Source: Alphaproteobacteria bacterium
Lineage (GTDB): Bacteria; Myxococcota_A; UBA796; GCA-2862545
Reading direction: 5' to 3'
NCBI GenBank assembly: GCA_020632955.1
Contig: JACKEO010000002.1
Coordinates: forward strand, 310,001-374,000
Length of the DNA stretch: 64,000 nucleotides
Positions within the stretch are counted from its first letter, which is position 1, and each line of letters starts with the position of its first letter. The translations under genes and the position numbers were made by a program. Shown here piece by piece: positions 54,950 to 62,941 of this stretch. The notes below the pieces were generated by a model. The model was not told the origin of the DNA. It did no database searches and was given only the letters and a program-made list of their open reading frames with translations.

Positions 54950-56218
54950 TCAGCGCGAGGGGCAGGCCGCGGGCCAGACCACCTCGACGTGGGCGAGGCT
55001 CGCCTCGCAGGCGTTGCCGTAGGTCACGCGATCGGCGCCGCACACCGGGCGGTAGACCTTGGGGCAGGCCCCCACCACGCAGGTGCCGCTCCGGCAGATC
55101 GAGCCCACGTCGCAGTGGGCGTCGGCGCGGCAGGCCACCCCGCACGGCCCCTGGTGCACCACCCGGGTGCCGGCACGCGTGGCCAGGCACTCGCTGCCGT
55201 AGGTGATGCCGTCGGCGCCGCACACCGGCCACACGTTCACCGGGCAGGTCTCGCAGGTGCCCCAGCAGATGTCGCACTCGGGGCAGCCCGGATCGGAGCC
55301 GCACTCCGTCTCGGCCGTGCAGATCTCGTCCTTGTCGCAGTCGCCGTGGCCGTAGCAGCCCTCGAGGCAGGGCCCCTCGTACGACACGTCGACGCCCGCC
55401 GACTTCGCCTCGCAGGTGTTGCCGTAGGTCTTGCCGTCCACGCCGCACACCGGGTCGTACACCGCCGGGCACACGCCGCCCGCGGGGCAGGCACCCTGCG
55501 ACACCACCCGGGTGCGGGCCCGCGTGGCCAGGCACTCGCTGCCGTAGGTGACACCGTCGGCGCCACACACCGGCTGGATGTTCACCGGGCAGACCTCGCA
55601 GGTGCCCCAGCACACGTCGCACTCCGGGCACGACGGGTCGGAGTGGCACTCCGTCTCGGCGGTGCAGATGCTGTCCTCGGCGCACGCCTCGTGGCTGTAG
55701 CAGCCCTTCTGGCACACGCCCTTGTAGGCCACGTCGGCGTGCGCCACCCGGGCCTCGCAGGGGTTGCCGTAGGTGGTGCCGTCGACCCCGCAGACCGGAT
55801 CGTACTGGCGCGTGCAGAAGACCTGCTCGCAGGCGTTCGCCTCGCACACGAGGCCGACGCGGCAGTCCTCGTCCACCTTGCACTCGGGCTCGGGGGGGCA
55901 CTCGCGGAACTCCCACCCGCACTGGCCCGCCTCGTCCTTCAGGCAGACGCCGGTGTTGCCACCGATCGAGCCGTCCCAGCACTCGAACTGGGGTGCCTTG
56001 AGCGGCGGGCCGCAGTCGGCCACCGGACAGGTCTCGGGCGGCGTGACGTCGGTGAAGGCGGCCCGCGTCTCGGCGGTGGTCTCGCCGTCGCCCGCAATGG
56101 CGCCGTGCAGCACCACGTCGGGACCGCCGGGGGCGAGCCCCTCGACGGAGGGCGCGGGCTCGCCACAGGCGGCGACGAGCAGGAGCGGAGCGAGCACGGC
56201 GGACCAGCGCGCAGACAT
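54950..56218 (-). CDS. Lipoprotein with five Kazal-type protease-inhibitor domains
   Basis: 422 residues. Lipobox VAAC (Cys18), a linker, a Cys-rich segment (about 60-130), then five Kazal units, each with the signature PVCG-[AV]-D-x-x-TYG-[NS]-x-C: YDPVCGVDGTTYGNPC, IQPVCGADGVTYGSEC, YDPVCGVDGKTYGNTC, VWPVCGADGITYGSEC and YRPVCGADRVTYGNAC. Units 1 and 3, and 2 and 4, are most alike, so the array grew by duplication of a pair together with its Cys-rich spacer (ICTAETECxSDPxCPECD). Kazal domains block serine proteases; here they would protect the cell surface. The ATG at 56218 has a GGGGAGG ribosome-binding site. Co-directional with the lipoxygenase operon. Confidence 0.93.
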   Translation of the reverse strand: MSARWSAVLAPLLLVAACGEPAPSVEGLAPGGPDVVLHGAIAGDGETTAETRAAFTDVTPPETCPVADCGPPLKAPQFECWDGSIGGNTGVCLKDEAGQCGWEFRECPPEPECKVDEDCRVGLVCEANACEQVFCTRQYDPVCGVDGTTYGNPCEARVAHADVAYKGVCQKGCYSHEACAEDSICTAETECHSDPSCPECDVCWGTCEVCPVNIQPVCGADGVTYGSECLATRARTRVVSQGACPAGGVCPAVYDPVCGVDGKTYGNTCEAKSAGVDVSYEGPCLEGCYGHGDCDKDEICTAETECGSDPGCPECDICWGTCETCPVNVWPVCGADGITYGSECLATRAGTRVVHQGPCGVACRADAHCDVGSICRSGTCVVGACPKVYRPVCGADRVTYGNACEASLAHVEVVWPAACPSR

Positions 56219-56292
56219 GGGACCTCCCCGGAGGCGCGCATTCTAGCCCGACGACGACGCGACCCGCAGCCCCGGAGGGAGCACGGCCCGCC

Positions 56293-57348
56293 TCACCGTC
56301 CCGCGATCAGCCGCCCGCACCGCCAGCCCAGGTAGTTCGTCAGCATCCAGAACCGCGCGAAGGCCGGGTTCCGGGTCTGGCGGTGGTGGTAGCGGTAGTA
56401 GATCTGCTGCACGATCACCGCCAGGCGGAACACGCCGTACACCTGGTGGAAGGTGAGATCCCGCGGACCGAGGCCGCTGCGCTCGAGGTAGCGGTCGATC
56501 ACCTCCTGGCGGGTCATCATCCCCGGCAGGTGGGTGGGCTGGCGCCGGATCGACAGCGCGAAGCGGTCGTCGTCGGCCTGGGTCCAGTAGGCGAGGCTGT
56601 TGCCCAGGTCCATGAGCGGGTCGCCCAGCGTGGCCATCTCCCAGTCGAGCACCGCGAGGATGCGGGTGGGATCGGCCGGGTCGAGCACCAGGTTGTCGAG
56701 CCGGTAGTCCCCGTGCACCAGGCAGATGCGGCTGTCGGGCGGCGTGTGCTCCGCGAGCCAGCGGGTGACCCGACGCAGCGGCAGCACGTTCCAGGTGCGC
56801 GCCTTGGCGTAGCGCCGCGTCCAGCCCTCGATCTGCCGGCGGGTGTAGCCCTCCCCCTTGCCCAGCGCGGCCAGGTCGGTGCCCTCCACCTCGATGGCGT
56901 GCAGGTCCACCAGCCGGTCGACGAAGGCCTCGCAGAGCGCGCGGGCCTGCGCGGGCTCGAGGTCCACCGGCATGTGCTTGCGCGGGATCAGCCCCTCCAC
57001 CCGGCGCATGACGTAGAACTCCGTGCCCAGCACGCCCTCGTCCTCGCAGTGACCCACGATCGCGGGAACGAAGGGGAAGACCGGCGCCAGGGCGCGCTGC
57101 ACCCGCACCTCGCGACCCATGTCGTGGGCGCTCTTCGCCTTGGTGCCGGCGGGCGGGCGGCGCAGCACCAGATCGTGGTGGGGGTAGCGCAGGCGGTAGG
57201 TCCAGTTCGACGCCCCGCCGGCGTACTGGGTGACCTCGGGACGCCCCTCGAGGTCGGGGAGGTGGCCGAGCAGCCAGGCGTGGACGGCCTCGACGTCGAG
57301 CGCCTCGCCCTCACGGACGGGGCCCGCCCGATCCAGCGCCTCGCTCAC
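56293..57348 (-). CDS. Aminoglycoside-phosphotransferase-fold kinase (ACAD10/11- or LvaA-like)
   Basis: 351 residues. QYAGGASNWTYRLRYPHHDLVLRRPP is the nucleotide-binding entry, CLVHGDYRLDNLVLD the catalytic loop (Asp as base, Asn for metal) and VLDWEMATLGDPLMDLG the metal-binding DWE/DxG block. Proteins of this type beside an acyl-CoA dehydrogenase resemble the N-terminal kinase of animal ACAD10/ACAD11 and bacterial LvaA, which phosphorylate 4-hydroxyacyl-CoA. The GTG at 57348 overlaps the TGA of the dehydrogenase gene (57345-57348), so both are made together, as split versions of the animal fusion. Cytoplasmic. Confidence 0.9.
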   Translation of the reverse strand: MSEALDRAGPVREGEALDVEAVHAWLLGHLPDLEGRPEVTQYAGGASNWTYRLRYPHHDLVLRRPPAGTKAKSAHDMGREVRVQRALAPVFPFVPAIVGHCEDEGVLGTEFYVMRRVEGLIPRKHMPVDLEPAQARALCEAFVDRLVDLHAIEVEGTDLAALGKGEGYTRRQIEGWTRRYAKARTWNVLPLRRVTRWLAEHTPPDSRICLVHGDYRLDNLVLDPADPTRILAVLDWEMATLGDPLMDLGNSLAYWTQADDDRFALSIRRQPTHLPGMMTRQEVIDRYLERSGLGPRDLTFHQVYGVFRLAVIVQQIYYRYHHRQTRNPAFARFWMLTNYLGWRCGRLIAGR

Positions 57349-58574
57349 CGGCGCCTCCCGCCACGCCGCAGCTCCTGCCGGGCGATGACGCCGCGGTGCA
57401 CGGCGTCGGGGCCGTCGGCGATGCGCAGCACCCGCGCCGTGGCGAAGAAGGCGGCCAGGGGCACGTCGTTCGACACGCCGGCACCGCCGAAGAGCTGGAT
57501 GGCCTCGTCGGCCGCCTGCTGCAGCACGTTCGGCGCCACCACCTTGATCGCGCTGATCTCGGTGAGCGCGCCCAGCGGACCCTCGCGGTCGAGCTTCCAC
57601 GCGGCGTGCAGGGTGAGCAGCCGCGCCTGGTCGATGGCGATGCGCAGGTCGGCGATGCGCTCGCGGTTGCCGCCGAGGTTGATCAGCGGCTTGCCGAAGG
57701 CCTCCCGCGAGAGCCCCCGCTCGACCATCAGCTCGAGGCAGCGCTCCGCGGCGCCGATGCAGCGCATGCAGTGGTGGATGCGCCCCGGACCCAGCCGCCC
57801 CTGGGCGACGAAGAAGCCCGCCCCCGCCCCGGCGATCAGGTTCGCGGACGGCACGCGCACCCCGTCGAAGCGCACCTCGCCGTGGCCGTACGGCGCGTCG
57901 TAGGCGCCGAAGACCGGCAGCATGCGCTCCACGGTGACGCCCGGCGTGTCGCGCGGCACGAGCACGATGGAGTGCTGCTGGTGCCGCGGCGCGTCGGGGT
58001 CGGTGAGCCCCATGAAGAGGATCAGCCGGCAGTCCGGGTGGCCGATGCCGGACGACCACCACTTCCTCCCGTCGATCACCACCTCGTCGCCGTCCACCCG
58101 CGCCGTGGCCGCCATGTTCGTGGCGTCCGACGAGGCCACGTCGGGCTCGGTCATGCAGAAGGCCGACCGGATGCGCCCCTCCAGCAGCGGCGTGAGCCAG
58201 GTGGCCTGCTGCTCGGGCGTGCCGAAGCGGTGCAGCACCTCCATGTTCCCCGTGTCGGGGGCATTGCAGTTGAACACCTCCGGCGCGAGGAAGGACCGCC
58301 CCATCTCCTCGGCGAGCGGCGCGTACTCCACCGTCGTGAGGCCGGCGCCGAGCTCGGGGTCGGGCAGGAAGAGGTTCCACAGGCCCGCCGCCCGGGCCTC
58401 GGCCTTCAGCGCCTCCACCTCGGGATCCGTGGTCCACCGGGTCCAGTCCCCGCCGTGCTCCCGCGCGTGCAGCTCCCCCCACAGCCGCGCCTCCACGGGG
58501 GCGATGCGCTCGGCCACGAAGGCCGCTACGCGCTGCTGGAGCTCCCTCGTCCGCTGTGACGGCTCGAAGTCCAC
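57345..58574 (-). CDS. Acyl-CoA dehydrogenase (ACAD10/11-like)
   Basis: 409 residues with the three-part fold: helical N-terminus (MDFEPSQRTRELQQRVAAFV), beta domain with the FAD/substrate signature FCMTEPDVASSDATNM, and C-terminal helices (EAFGKPLINLGGNRERIADL, IQLFGGAGVSNDVPLAAFFA). The closest animal proteins I recognise are ACAD10/ACAD11, where the partner kinase first phosphorylates a 4-hydroxyacyl-CoA and the dehydrogenase domain then completes its conversion to an ordinary acyl-CoA for beta-oxidation. The ATG at 58574 is preceded by GGGAGG (in CCGGGAGGCCCAGG). The cobalamin riboswitch lies divergently upstream. Confidence 0.93.
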   Translation of the reverse strand: MDFEPSQRTRELQQRVAAFVAERIAPVEARLWGELHAREHGGDWTRWTTDPEVEALKAEARAAGLWNLFLPDPELGAGLTTVEYAPLAEEMGRSFLAPEVFNCNAPDTGNMEVLHRFGTPEQQATWLTPLLEGRIRSAFCMTEPDVASSDATNMAATARVDGDEVVIDGRKWWSSGIGHPDCRLILFMGLTDPDAPRHQQHSIVLVPRDTPGVTVERMLPVFGAYDAPYGHGEVRFDGVRVPSANLIAGAGAGFFVAQGRLGPGRIHHCMRCIGAAERCLELMVERGLSREAFGKPLINLGGNRERIADLRIAIDQARLLTLHAAWKLDREGPLGALTEISAIKVVAPNVLQQAADEAIQLFGGAGVSNDVPLAAFFATARVLRIADGPDAVHRGVIARQELRRGGRRR

Positions 58575-58664
58575 CTGGGCCTCCCGGCTGGCTCCACGGG
58601 CCTAACCCCACCGGGCGCGGAGGCCGGCGGGCGGCGCCCCACCCCGCCGGTTACGGCCCCCGCA

Positions 58665-58835
58665 GCACGGGTCGCTCCCTCCGGGGGCGGCAACAGGGAA
58701 CCCGGTGGAAATCCGGGACTGCCCCGCAGCGGTGAACCGGAACGACCTCCGCCACGGCACTGGCGCATGCGCTGGGAAGCGGCGGACAGTAGGCGCCTTC
58801 GGGCAAGGCCGGTGAGTCCGAAGACCTCCCCGTGC
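58665..58835 (+). ncRNA. Cobalamin (adenosylcobalamin-type) riboswitch
   Basis: The conserved core is easily read: GGGAACCCGGTGGAAATCCG, GGGACTGCCCCGCAGCGGTG, then CACTGG, GCTGGGAAGC and the final GGTGAGTCCGAAGACCT box. P1 closes with GCACGGG (58665-58671) and CCCGTGC (58829-58835). It precedes a B12-transport operon, as expected, and should shut it off when cobalamin is abundant. Confidence 0.93.
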
Positions 58836-58936
58836 CGGCGCCCTGCGCGCCGCCCGCGTGCCTCCGAGGGGGAGGGTCGGGCCCCGCAGGAAGGGTCCGG
58901 CCGTGCCGGGCTCCACGGCCCTGTCGGCCGTCCATC

Positions 58937-58949
58937 CGGGAGACTCCCG
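58937..58949 (+). promoter_or_regulatory. Self-complementary ribosome-binding site of the B12 operon
   Basis: CGGG-AGACT-CCCG spans the ribosome-binding GGGAG and the first base of the GTG start of the surface lipoprotein. A stem here, stabilised when the upstream riboswitch is bound, could hide the start region. It is short, so this is a suggestion about the expression platform. Confidence 0.35.
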
Positions 58950-60007
58950 TGCACCGCACCGCCTCGTGGCTCGCCCTCCTGGGGGCGTGCTCCCCCCCCG
59001 CCGTCGAGCCCGCAGACTCCGACACCGACCGGTTCGACCTGCCGTGGGTCGACACCGCCGACACCGGCCTCGGCTTCGCCCACGCCTGCCACGCCGCGGG
59101 CACCTGCTGCCCCGTGCCGCGCGCACCCGTGCTGCCCGAGCTCACGGCCGCGGATCCCCTGGTGTTCACGGCCCCGTCGGGCACGATCGAGGTGGCCCTC
59201 CTCCGCGACCACCTGCCGCTCGACGAGGCCGTGTGGATGCCCGGCGACCGTCTCGAGGCGGGCGACGAGACGGGGAGCTTCCGCTTCCTGGCCCGCGTGG
59301 TGGACCCGGGCTGCGAGACGGGCCCGGTGTTCGACCACGTCGCCACCGTGGTCACGGCCTTCTCCGGTCCCCGCGGCACGCCGGGGAGCCAGGCCGTGGC
59401 CCACGACGACCCCCACGTGGTGGGCTGGGCCACCGGCGTCGCCGAAGCGGTCTGGGGCACCGACGTCCTGCCGGCCTGGCAGGTGCCCGAGCGCGCCCTG
59501 GGGCCCGCCGGCGGCAGCGGCGACGTCTGCTCGCTGGGCCGCGGAGGGCAGGTCACCCTCACCTTCGATCCGCCCGTCACCAACGGCCCCGGCCCCGACC
59601 TCGCCGTGTTCGAGAACGGCTTCTCCCACCGTTTCCTCGAGCTGGCCTGGGTGGAGGTGAGCAGCGACGGCCAGGCCTTCGCGCGCTTCGACGTCGCCGC
59701 CCACACGCCGCAGCCGGTGGCGCAGTACGGCGAGCTCGATCCCGGCGCCGTGCTCGGTGTCGCAGGCCGCCACCGCGCCCTCGACGGCACCCCCTTCGAC
59801 CTGGCCTGGCTGCGCGTCCACCCCGCCGTCCGCGACGGGCAGGTGGACCTCGACGCCATCACCCACGTGCGCCTCGTGGACGTGGTGGGTGACGGCAGCG
59901 CCCGGGATGCCTGGGACCGCCCGATCCACGACCCCTTCCCCACGATCGAGACCGCCGGCTTCGACCTCGACGCCGTGGCCGTGCTGCGCTGGCAGGCCCC
60001 GCGGTGA
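58949..60007 (+). CDS. Cobalamin-riboswitch-controlled surface lipoprotein
   Basis: 352 residues: a short leader with lipobox LGAC, an acidic DSDTD linker, then a beta-rich domain. The block GGQVTLTFDPPVTNGPGPDL, followed by AVFENGF and ELAWVEVSSDGQAFARFD, recurs in my recollection in extracytoplasmic proteins encoded next to B12 importers, but no function is assigned to them. Six cysteines occur (CHAAGTCC, GCETG, DVCSLG). It could capture corrinoids at the outer surface for the BtuF protein encoded next, whose GTG overlaps this stop codon (60004-60007). The GTG at 58949 is the first start after the riboswitch with a ribosome-binding site. Confidence 0.8.
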   Translation: MHRTASWLALLGACSPPAVEPADSDTDRFDLPWVDTADTGLGFAHACHAAGTCCPVPRAPVLPELTAADPLVFTAPSGTIEVALLRDHLPLDEAVWMPGDRLEAGDETGSFRFLARVVDPGCETGPVFDHVATVVTAFSGPRGTPGSQAVAHDDPHVVGWATGVAEAVWGTDVLPAWQVPERALGPAGGSGDVCSLGRGGQVTLTFDPPVTNGPGPDLAVFENGFSHRFLELAWVEVSSDGQAFARFDVAAHTPQPVAQYGELDPGAVLGVAGRHRALDGTPFDLAWLRVHPAVRDGQVDLDAITHVRLVDVVGDGSARDAWDRPIHDPFPTIETAGFDLDAVAVLRWQAPR

Positions 60008-60861
60008 CCCCGCGCCTCGCCGTCGTCGCGCTGCTCCTCGCCGCCCTGCTGGGCTGCGGGCGCACGGCCGCGCCACGCGGGCGCGACGACGGCCGCCTCC
60101 TCAGCCTCGCCCCCGCGATCACCGCCACCCTGCGCCAGCTCGGCGCGCAGGACCGCCTGGTGGGGCGCAGCGACTGGTGCACCGGCGACGAGCTCGCGGC
60201 GCTGCCCACGCTCGGCTCCGCGCTCACCCCCGACCTGGAGCGCATCGCCGGCCTGCAGCCCGCCACGGTGCTCGTGGACGGCAGCGCCGCCACCCGGCTC
60301 GACGACCTCCGCGCCGTGGCCCCGGTGGAGGAGCTGCCCTGGCTCACCACGGACGAGGTCGCCGGCTCCCTCCGCCGGCTGGGCGCGCTCACCGGCACCT
60401 CGGCCACCGCCGACCCCCTCGCCGCCCGGCTGGAGGCCACGCTGGGCCGCGCGCCGCCCGCACACGCCCCGCGCGTGCTCGTCGCCCTGGGCAGCGACGG
60501 CCTGGAGGGCGGCGAGGTGTGGTTCGTGAAGCGCAACTCGCTGCACGGCGCCGTGCTGCACGCGGCCGGCGTGCGCAACGCCGTGGACCGCGACGTGCCC
60601 GGCGTGCCGATGCTCTCGCTCGAGGCGCTGATCGACGCCGATCCGGATGCCGTGGTGGTGCTGAGCGCCACGCCGGTGGACGACGCAGGCCGAGCCCGCC
60701 TCGTCGAGGCCTGGGCACGCCTCACGCCGCTGCGCGCGGTGCAGCAGGGCCGCCTGGGCGTGATCGACGGCGAGGTGGCGATGGCCACCGACCCCCGCAT
60801 CCTCGATCTGGTCGACCTGCTCCACGCCGAGCTGCGCCGCCTCGGCCTGGAGCTGCCCTGA
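60004..60861 (+). CDS. btuF: BtuF-like cobalamin-binding ABC transporter lipoprotein
   Basis: 285 residues, GTG start. Lipobox LLGC (Cys18) anchors it in the envelope. The two lobes and the helix linker of class III binding proteins are recognisable: LLSLAPAITATLRQLGAQDR, LVGRSDWCTGDELAALPTLG, LERIAGLQPATVLVDG, and in lobe two RVLVALGSDGLEGGEV, LHAAGVRNAV and LIDADPDAVVVL. The Trp/Cys after GRSD fits the BtuF group (SDYCDYP-like position). It delivers cobalamin to the BtuCD pair encoded downstream. Overlaps on both sides (GTGA before, CTGA after) indicate tightly coupled translation. Confidence 0.9.
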   Translation: MTPRLAVVALLLAALLGCGRTAAPRGRDDGRLLSLAPAITATLRQLGAQDRLVGRSDWCTGDELAALPTLGSALTPDLERIAGLQPATVLVDGSAATRLDDLRAVAPVEELPWLTTDEVAGSLRRLGALTGTSATADPLAARLEATLGRAPPAHAPRVLVALGSDGLEGGEVWFVKRNSLHGAVLHAAGVRNAVDRDVPGVPMLSLEALIDADPDAVVVLSATPVDDAGRARLVEAWARLTPLRAVQQGRLGVIDGEVAMATDPRILDLVDLLHAELRRLGLELP

Positions 60862-61628
60862 CCACCCTGGCGCTGCGGGGGGTGCACCTGCCCGGACGCG
60901 GCCGCCCCCGCCTGGCCGGCGTGGACCTCGCGCTGTCGCCCGACGTGCTCACCGTGGTGGTGGGTCCCAACGGCTCGGGCAAGTCCTCGCTGCTCGCAGC
61001 GCTGCTCGGTCAGGTCCGGCCCACGCAGGGCACGTGCGAGGTCGACGGCCGCGCCGCGTCGGCGTGGAGCCCCCGGGCACGGGCAGCCCACCTGGCCTGG
61101 CTTCCGCAGGATCCGGTGCTGGAGGAGGGCATCACCGCGCGGGAGGCCGTGGCCGCCGCGCGCTACCGGCACGACGAGCCCTGGCGCACCGCGCTCCACG
61201 AGGCCGAGGCCGCGCTCGCACGGCACGACCTCGCCTCGCTCGCCGACGCCCCGATGCAGACCCTGTCGGGCGGCGAGGCCCAGCGCGTGCGGCTCGCCGC
61301 CCTCGAGGCCCAGGCGGCCGCCTGGTGGCTGCTCGACGAGCCGGGCAACCACCTCGACGCCGCCGTGCAGCTCCAGCTGCTCGAGGTGCTCCGCGCCCGG
61401 GTCCACGGGGGCGGCGGCGTGCTGCTCGTGACCCACAGCCTGCCGCTGCTGCCCCACCTCGCCGGCACGCCCACCCGCGTGGTGGGGCTGGCCCAGGGCC
61501 GGGTGGCCGTCGACGCCTCCCTCGACGACCCCTCCCTCCCCGAGCGCCTCGGCGCGCTCGTGGGGCTCCAGCTGCGCACGGTCGAGGTGGACGGCCTCGC
61601 GCGCTGGGTGGTGGTGGACCGCCGATGA
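60858..61628 (+). CDS. btuD: BtuD-like cobalamin ABC transporter ATPase, apparent CTG start
   Basis: 256 residues if started at CTG 60858, which overlaps the TGA of btuF as CTGA, exactly parallel to the GTGA and ATGA junctions of the same operon. The N-terminus TTLALRGVHLPGRGRP is what ABC ATPases need for their first strand; later starts would delete it, and no ATG/GTG/TTG lies in range. Walker A GPNGSGKSS, Q-loop LPQDP, signature LSGGEAQR, Walker B WWLLDEPGNHLD and the switch His in VTHSL are all present. It powers B12 import with BtuC. The binding-protein, ATPase, permease gene order is less common than btuF-C-D. Confidence 0.9.
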   Translation: MTTLALRGVHLPGRGRPRLAGVDLALSPDVLTVVVGPNGSGKSSLLAALLGQVRPTQGTCEVDGRAASAWSPRARAAHLAWLPQDPVLEEGITAREAVAAARYRHDEPWRTALHEAEAALARHDLASLADAPMQTLSGGEAQRVRLAALEAQAAAWWLLDEPGNHLDAAVQLQLLEVLRARVHGGGGVLLVTHSLPLLPHLAGTPTRVVGLAQGRVAVDASLDDPSLPERLGALVGLQLRTVEVDGLARWVVVDRR

Positions 61629-62548
61629 CCGCGCGCATCCCCCTGCTGCTGCTGGGCTCGCTCGCGGCCCTGCTCGTGGCCCCCTGGTTGGGCGCACCCC
61701 TCGACGGCCCCGCGGCCGACTTCGTCCTGTGGGAGCTCCGCGTGCCCCGGGTGCTCCTCGGCGCGCTGGTCGGCGCCGCCCTCGCGCTCACCGGCGCGGC
61801 CTTCCAGGCGGTGCTGGAGAACCCGCTCGCCACCCCCAGCACGGTGGGCACCACGGCGGGCGCCACGGTGGGGGCCCTGGCCGCCCTGGTGCTCGGCGCG
61901 GGCGGGGCCTGGGTGGGCGCGGGGGCCCTCCTCGGTGCCCTCGGCGTCACCGCGCTGGTGGTGGCCCTGGCCCTGATCCGTCGCCTGCGGGTGGAGGACC
62001 TGCTGATCGCGGGCATCGCCGTGAGCCTGGGGGCCAGCGCCCTCGCCACGGGCCTGCAGCTCCAGGCCGACGCCGCCACCACCTTCGCCGCCGTGCGGTG
62101 GTCGCTGGGCAGCGTGGCCACCGTGGGCCACGACGATGCGCTGCGCCTGCTGCCCCCCGTCCTCCTGGGCACGATCGGCATCCTCTCCCAGACCCGCGCC
62201 CTGCAGGCCCTGGTGGCAGGCAGCGACCGCGCGGCCTCCCAGGGCGTGGACGTGGTGCGCGTGCGCACGCTGGTGCTGGGCCTGGGCTCCCTGGTGGTGG
62301 CGGCCTGCGTCGCCACCTGCGGCCCCATCGCCTTCGTCGGGCTCGTGGTGCCCCACCTGGTGCGCCTGGCGGTGGGCGGCGGCCCGCGTCGCCTGGTGCC
62401 GCTCTCGGCGGTGGTCGGCGCCGGCTTCCTCCCGCTCGCCGACGGCCTCGCGCGCATCGCCTGGCCGGGTCGGGAGCTGCCCGTGGGCGTGCTCACCGCG
62501 GCGCTGGGGGCCCCCACGCTGCTGCTGCTCCTGCTGCGGCGACGGTGA
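61625..62548 (+). CDS. btuC: BtuC-like cobalamin ABC transporter permease
   Basis: 307 residues, about ten transmembrane helices. The FecCD-family landmarks are VLWELRVPRVLLGALVGAAL, TGAAFQAVLENPLATPSTVG, VGTTAGATVGAL and, near the C-terminus, CGPIAFVGLVVPHLVRLAVG (coupling-helix region contacting the ATPase) and ELPVGVLTAALGAP. The ATG at 61625 overlaps the btuD stop (ATGA at 61625-61628). Last gene of the riboswitch-controlled operon; its stop is 9 bp from the convergent toxin gene, so any terminator must lie within that gene or be absent. Confidence 0.92.
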   Translation: MTARIPLLLLGSLAALLVAPWLGAPLDGPAADFVLWELRVPRVLLGALVGAALALTGAAFQAVLENPLATPSTVGTTAGATVGALAALVLGAGGAWVGAGALLGALGVTALVVALALIRRLRVEDLLIAGIAVSLGASALATGLQLQADAATTFAAVRWSLGSVATVGHDDALRLLPPVLLGTIGILSQTRALQALVAGSDRAASQGVDVVRVRTLVLGLGSLVVAACVATCGPIAFVGLVVPHLVRLAVGGGPRRLVPLSAVVGAGFLPLADGLARIAWPGRELPVGVLTAALGAPTLLLLLLRRR

Positions 62549-62557
62549 TCCCGGACC

Positions 62558-62941
62558 TCACCAGGTCACGCGCACACCGTAGGCCGGGAAGACGGGATCG
62601 GACGACACGAGCACCAGCTGGTCGACGAGCGCGGTCGCCGCGAGCAGCCGGTCGAAGGGATCGCGGTGGTGGGGCGGCAGTGCCTCCACGCCGAGCGCGT
62701 GCCGCGCCTCGACAGGAAGCACGGGAATGCCCAGGGCGTCGAGATCCTGGCCCACGATCCTCGGGAGCGGCCGGCCGAGCTTCAGCTTCCCCAGTCCGAC
62801 CTTGATCGACATCTCCCAGATCGACGCCGCGCTGACGAGCACGGGCGCGCGGTCATCGAGGAAGACCTCCCGGGCCTCGGGGCCGAGGCGCGCATCGTCG
62901 GCCAGCGCCCAGAGCAGCGCGTGGGTGTCGAACAGGTACAT
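62558..62941 (-). CDS. PIN-domain toxin (VapC-like)
   Basis: 127 residues. The acidic active-site residues of a PIN ribonuclease are seen in order: Asp5 in YLFDTHALLW, Glu43 in ASIWEMSIK, and Asp94 in HRDPFDRLLAATA, with SSDPVF near the end. It should cut RNA, in many relatives a specific tRNA. The ATG shares its A with the antitoxin's TGA (TGATG at 62939-62943), the usual coupling of antitoxin and toxin. No sign of disruption. Confidence 0.93.
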   Translation of the reverse strand: MYLFDTHALLWALADDARLGPEAREVFLDDRAPVLVSAASIWEMSIKVGLGKLKLGRPLPRIVGQDLDALGIPVLPVEARHALGVEALPPHHRDPFDRLLAATALVDQLVLVSSDPVFPAYGVRVTW

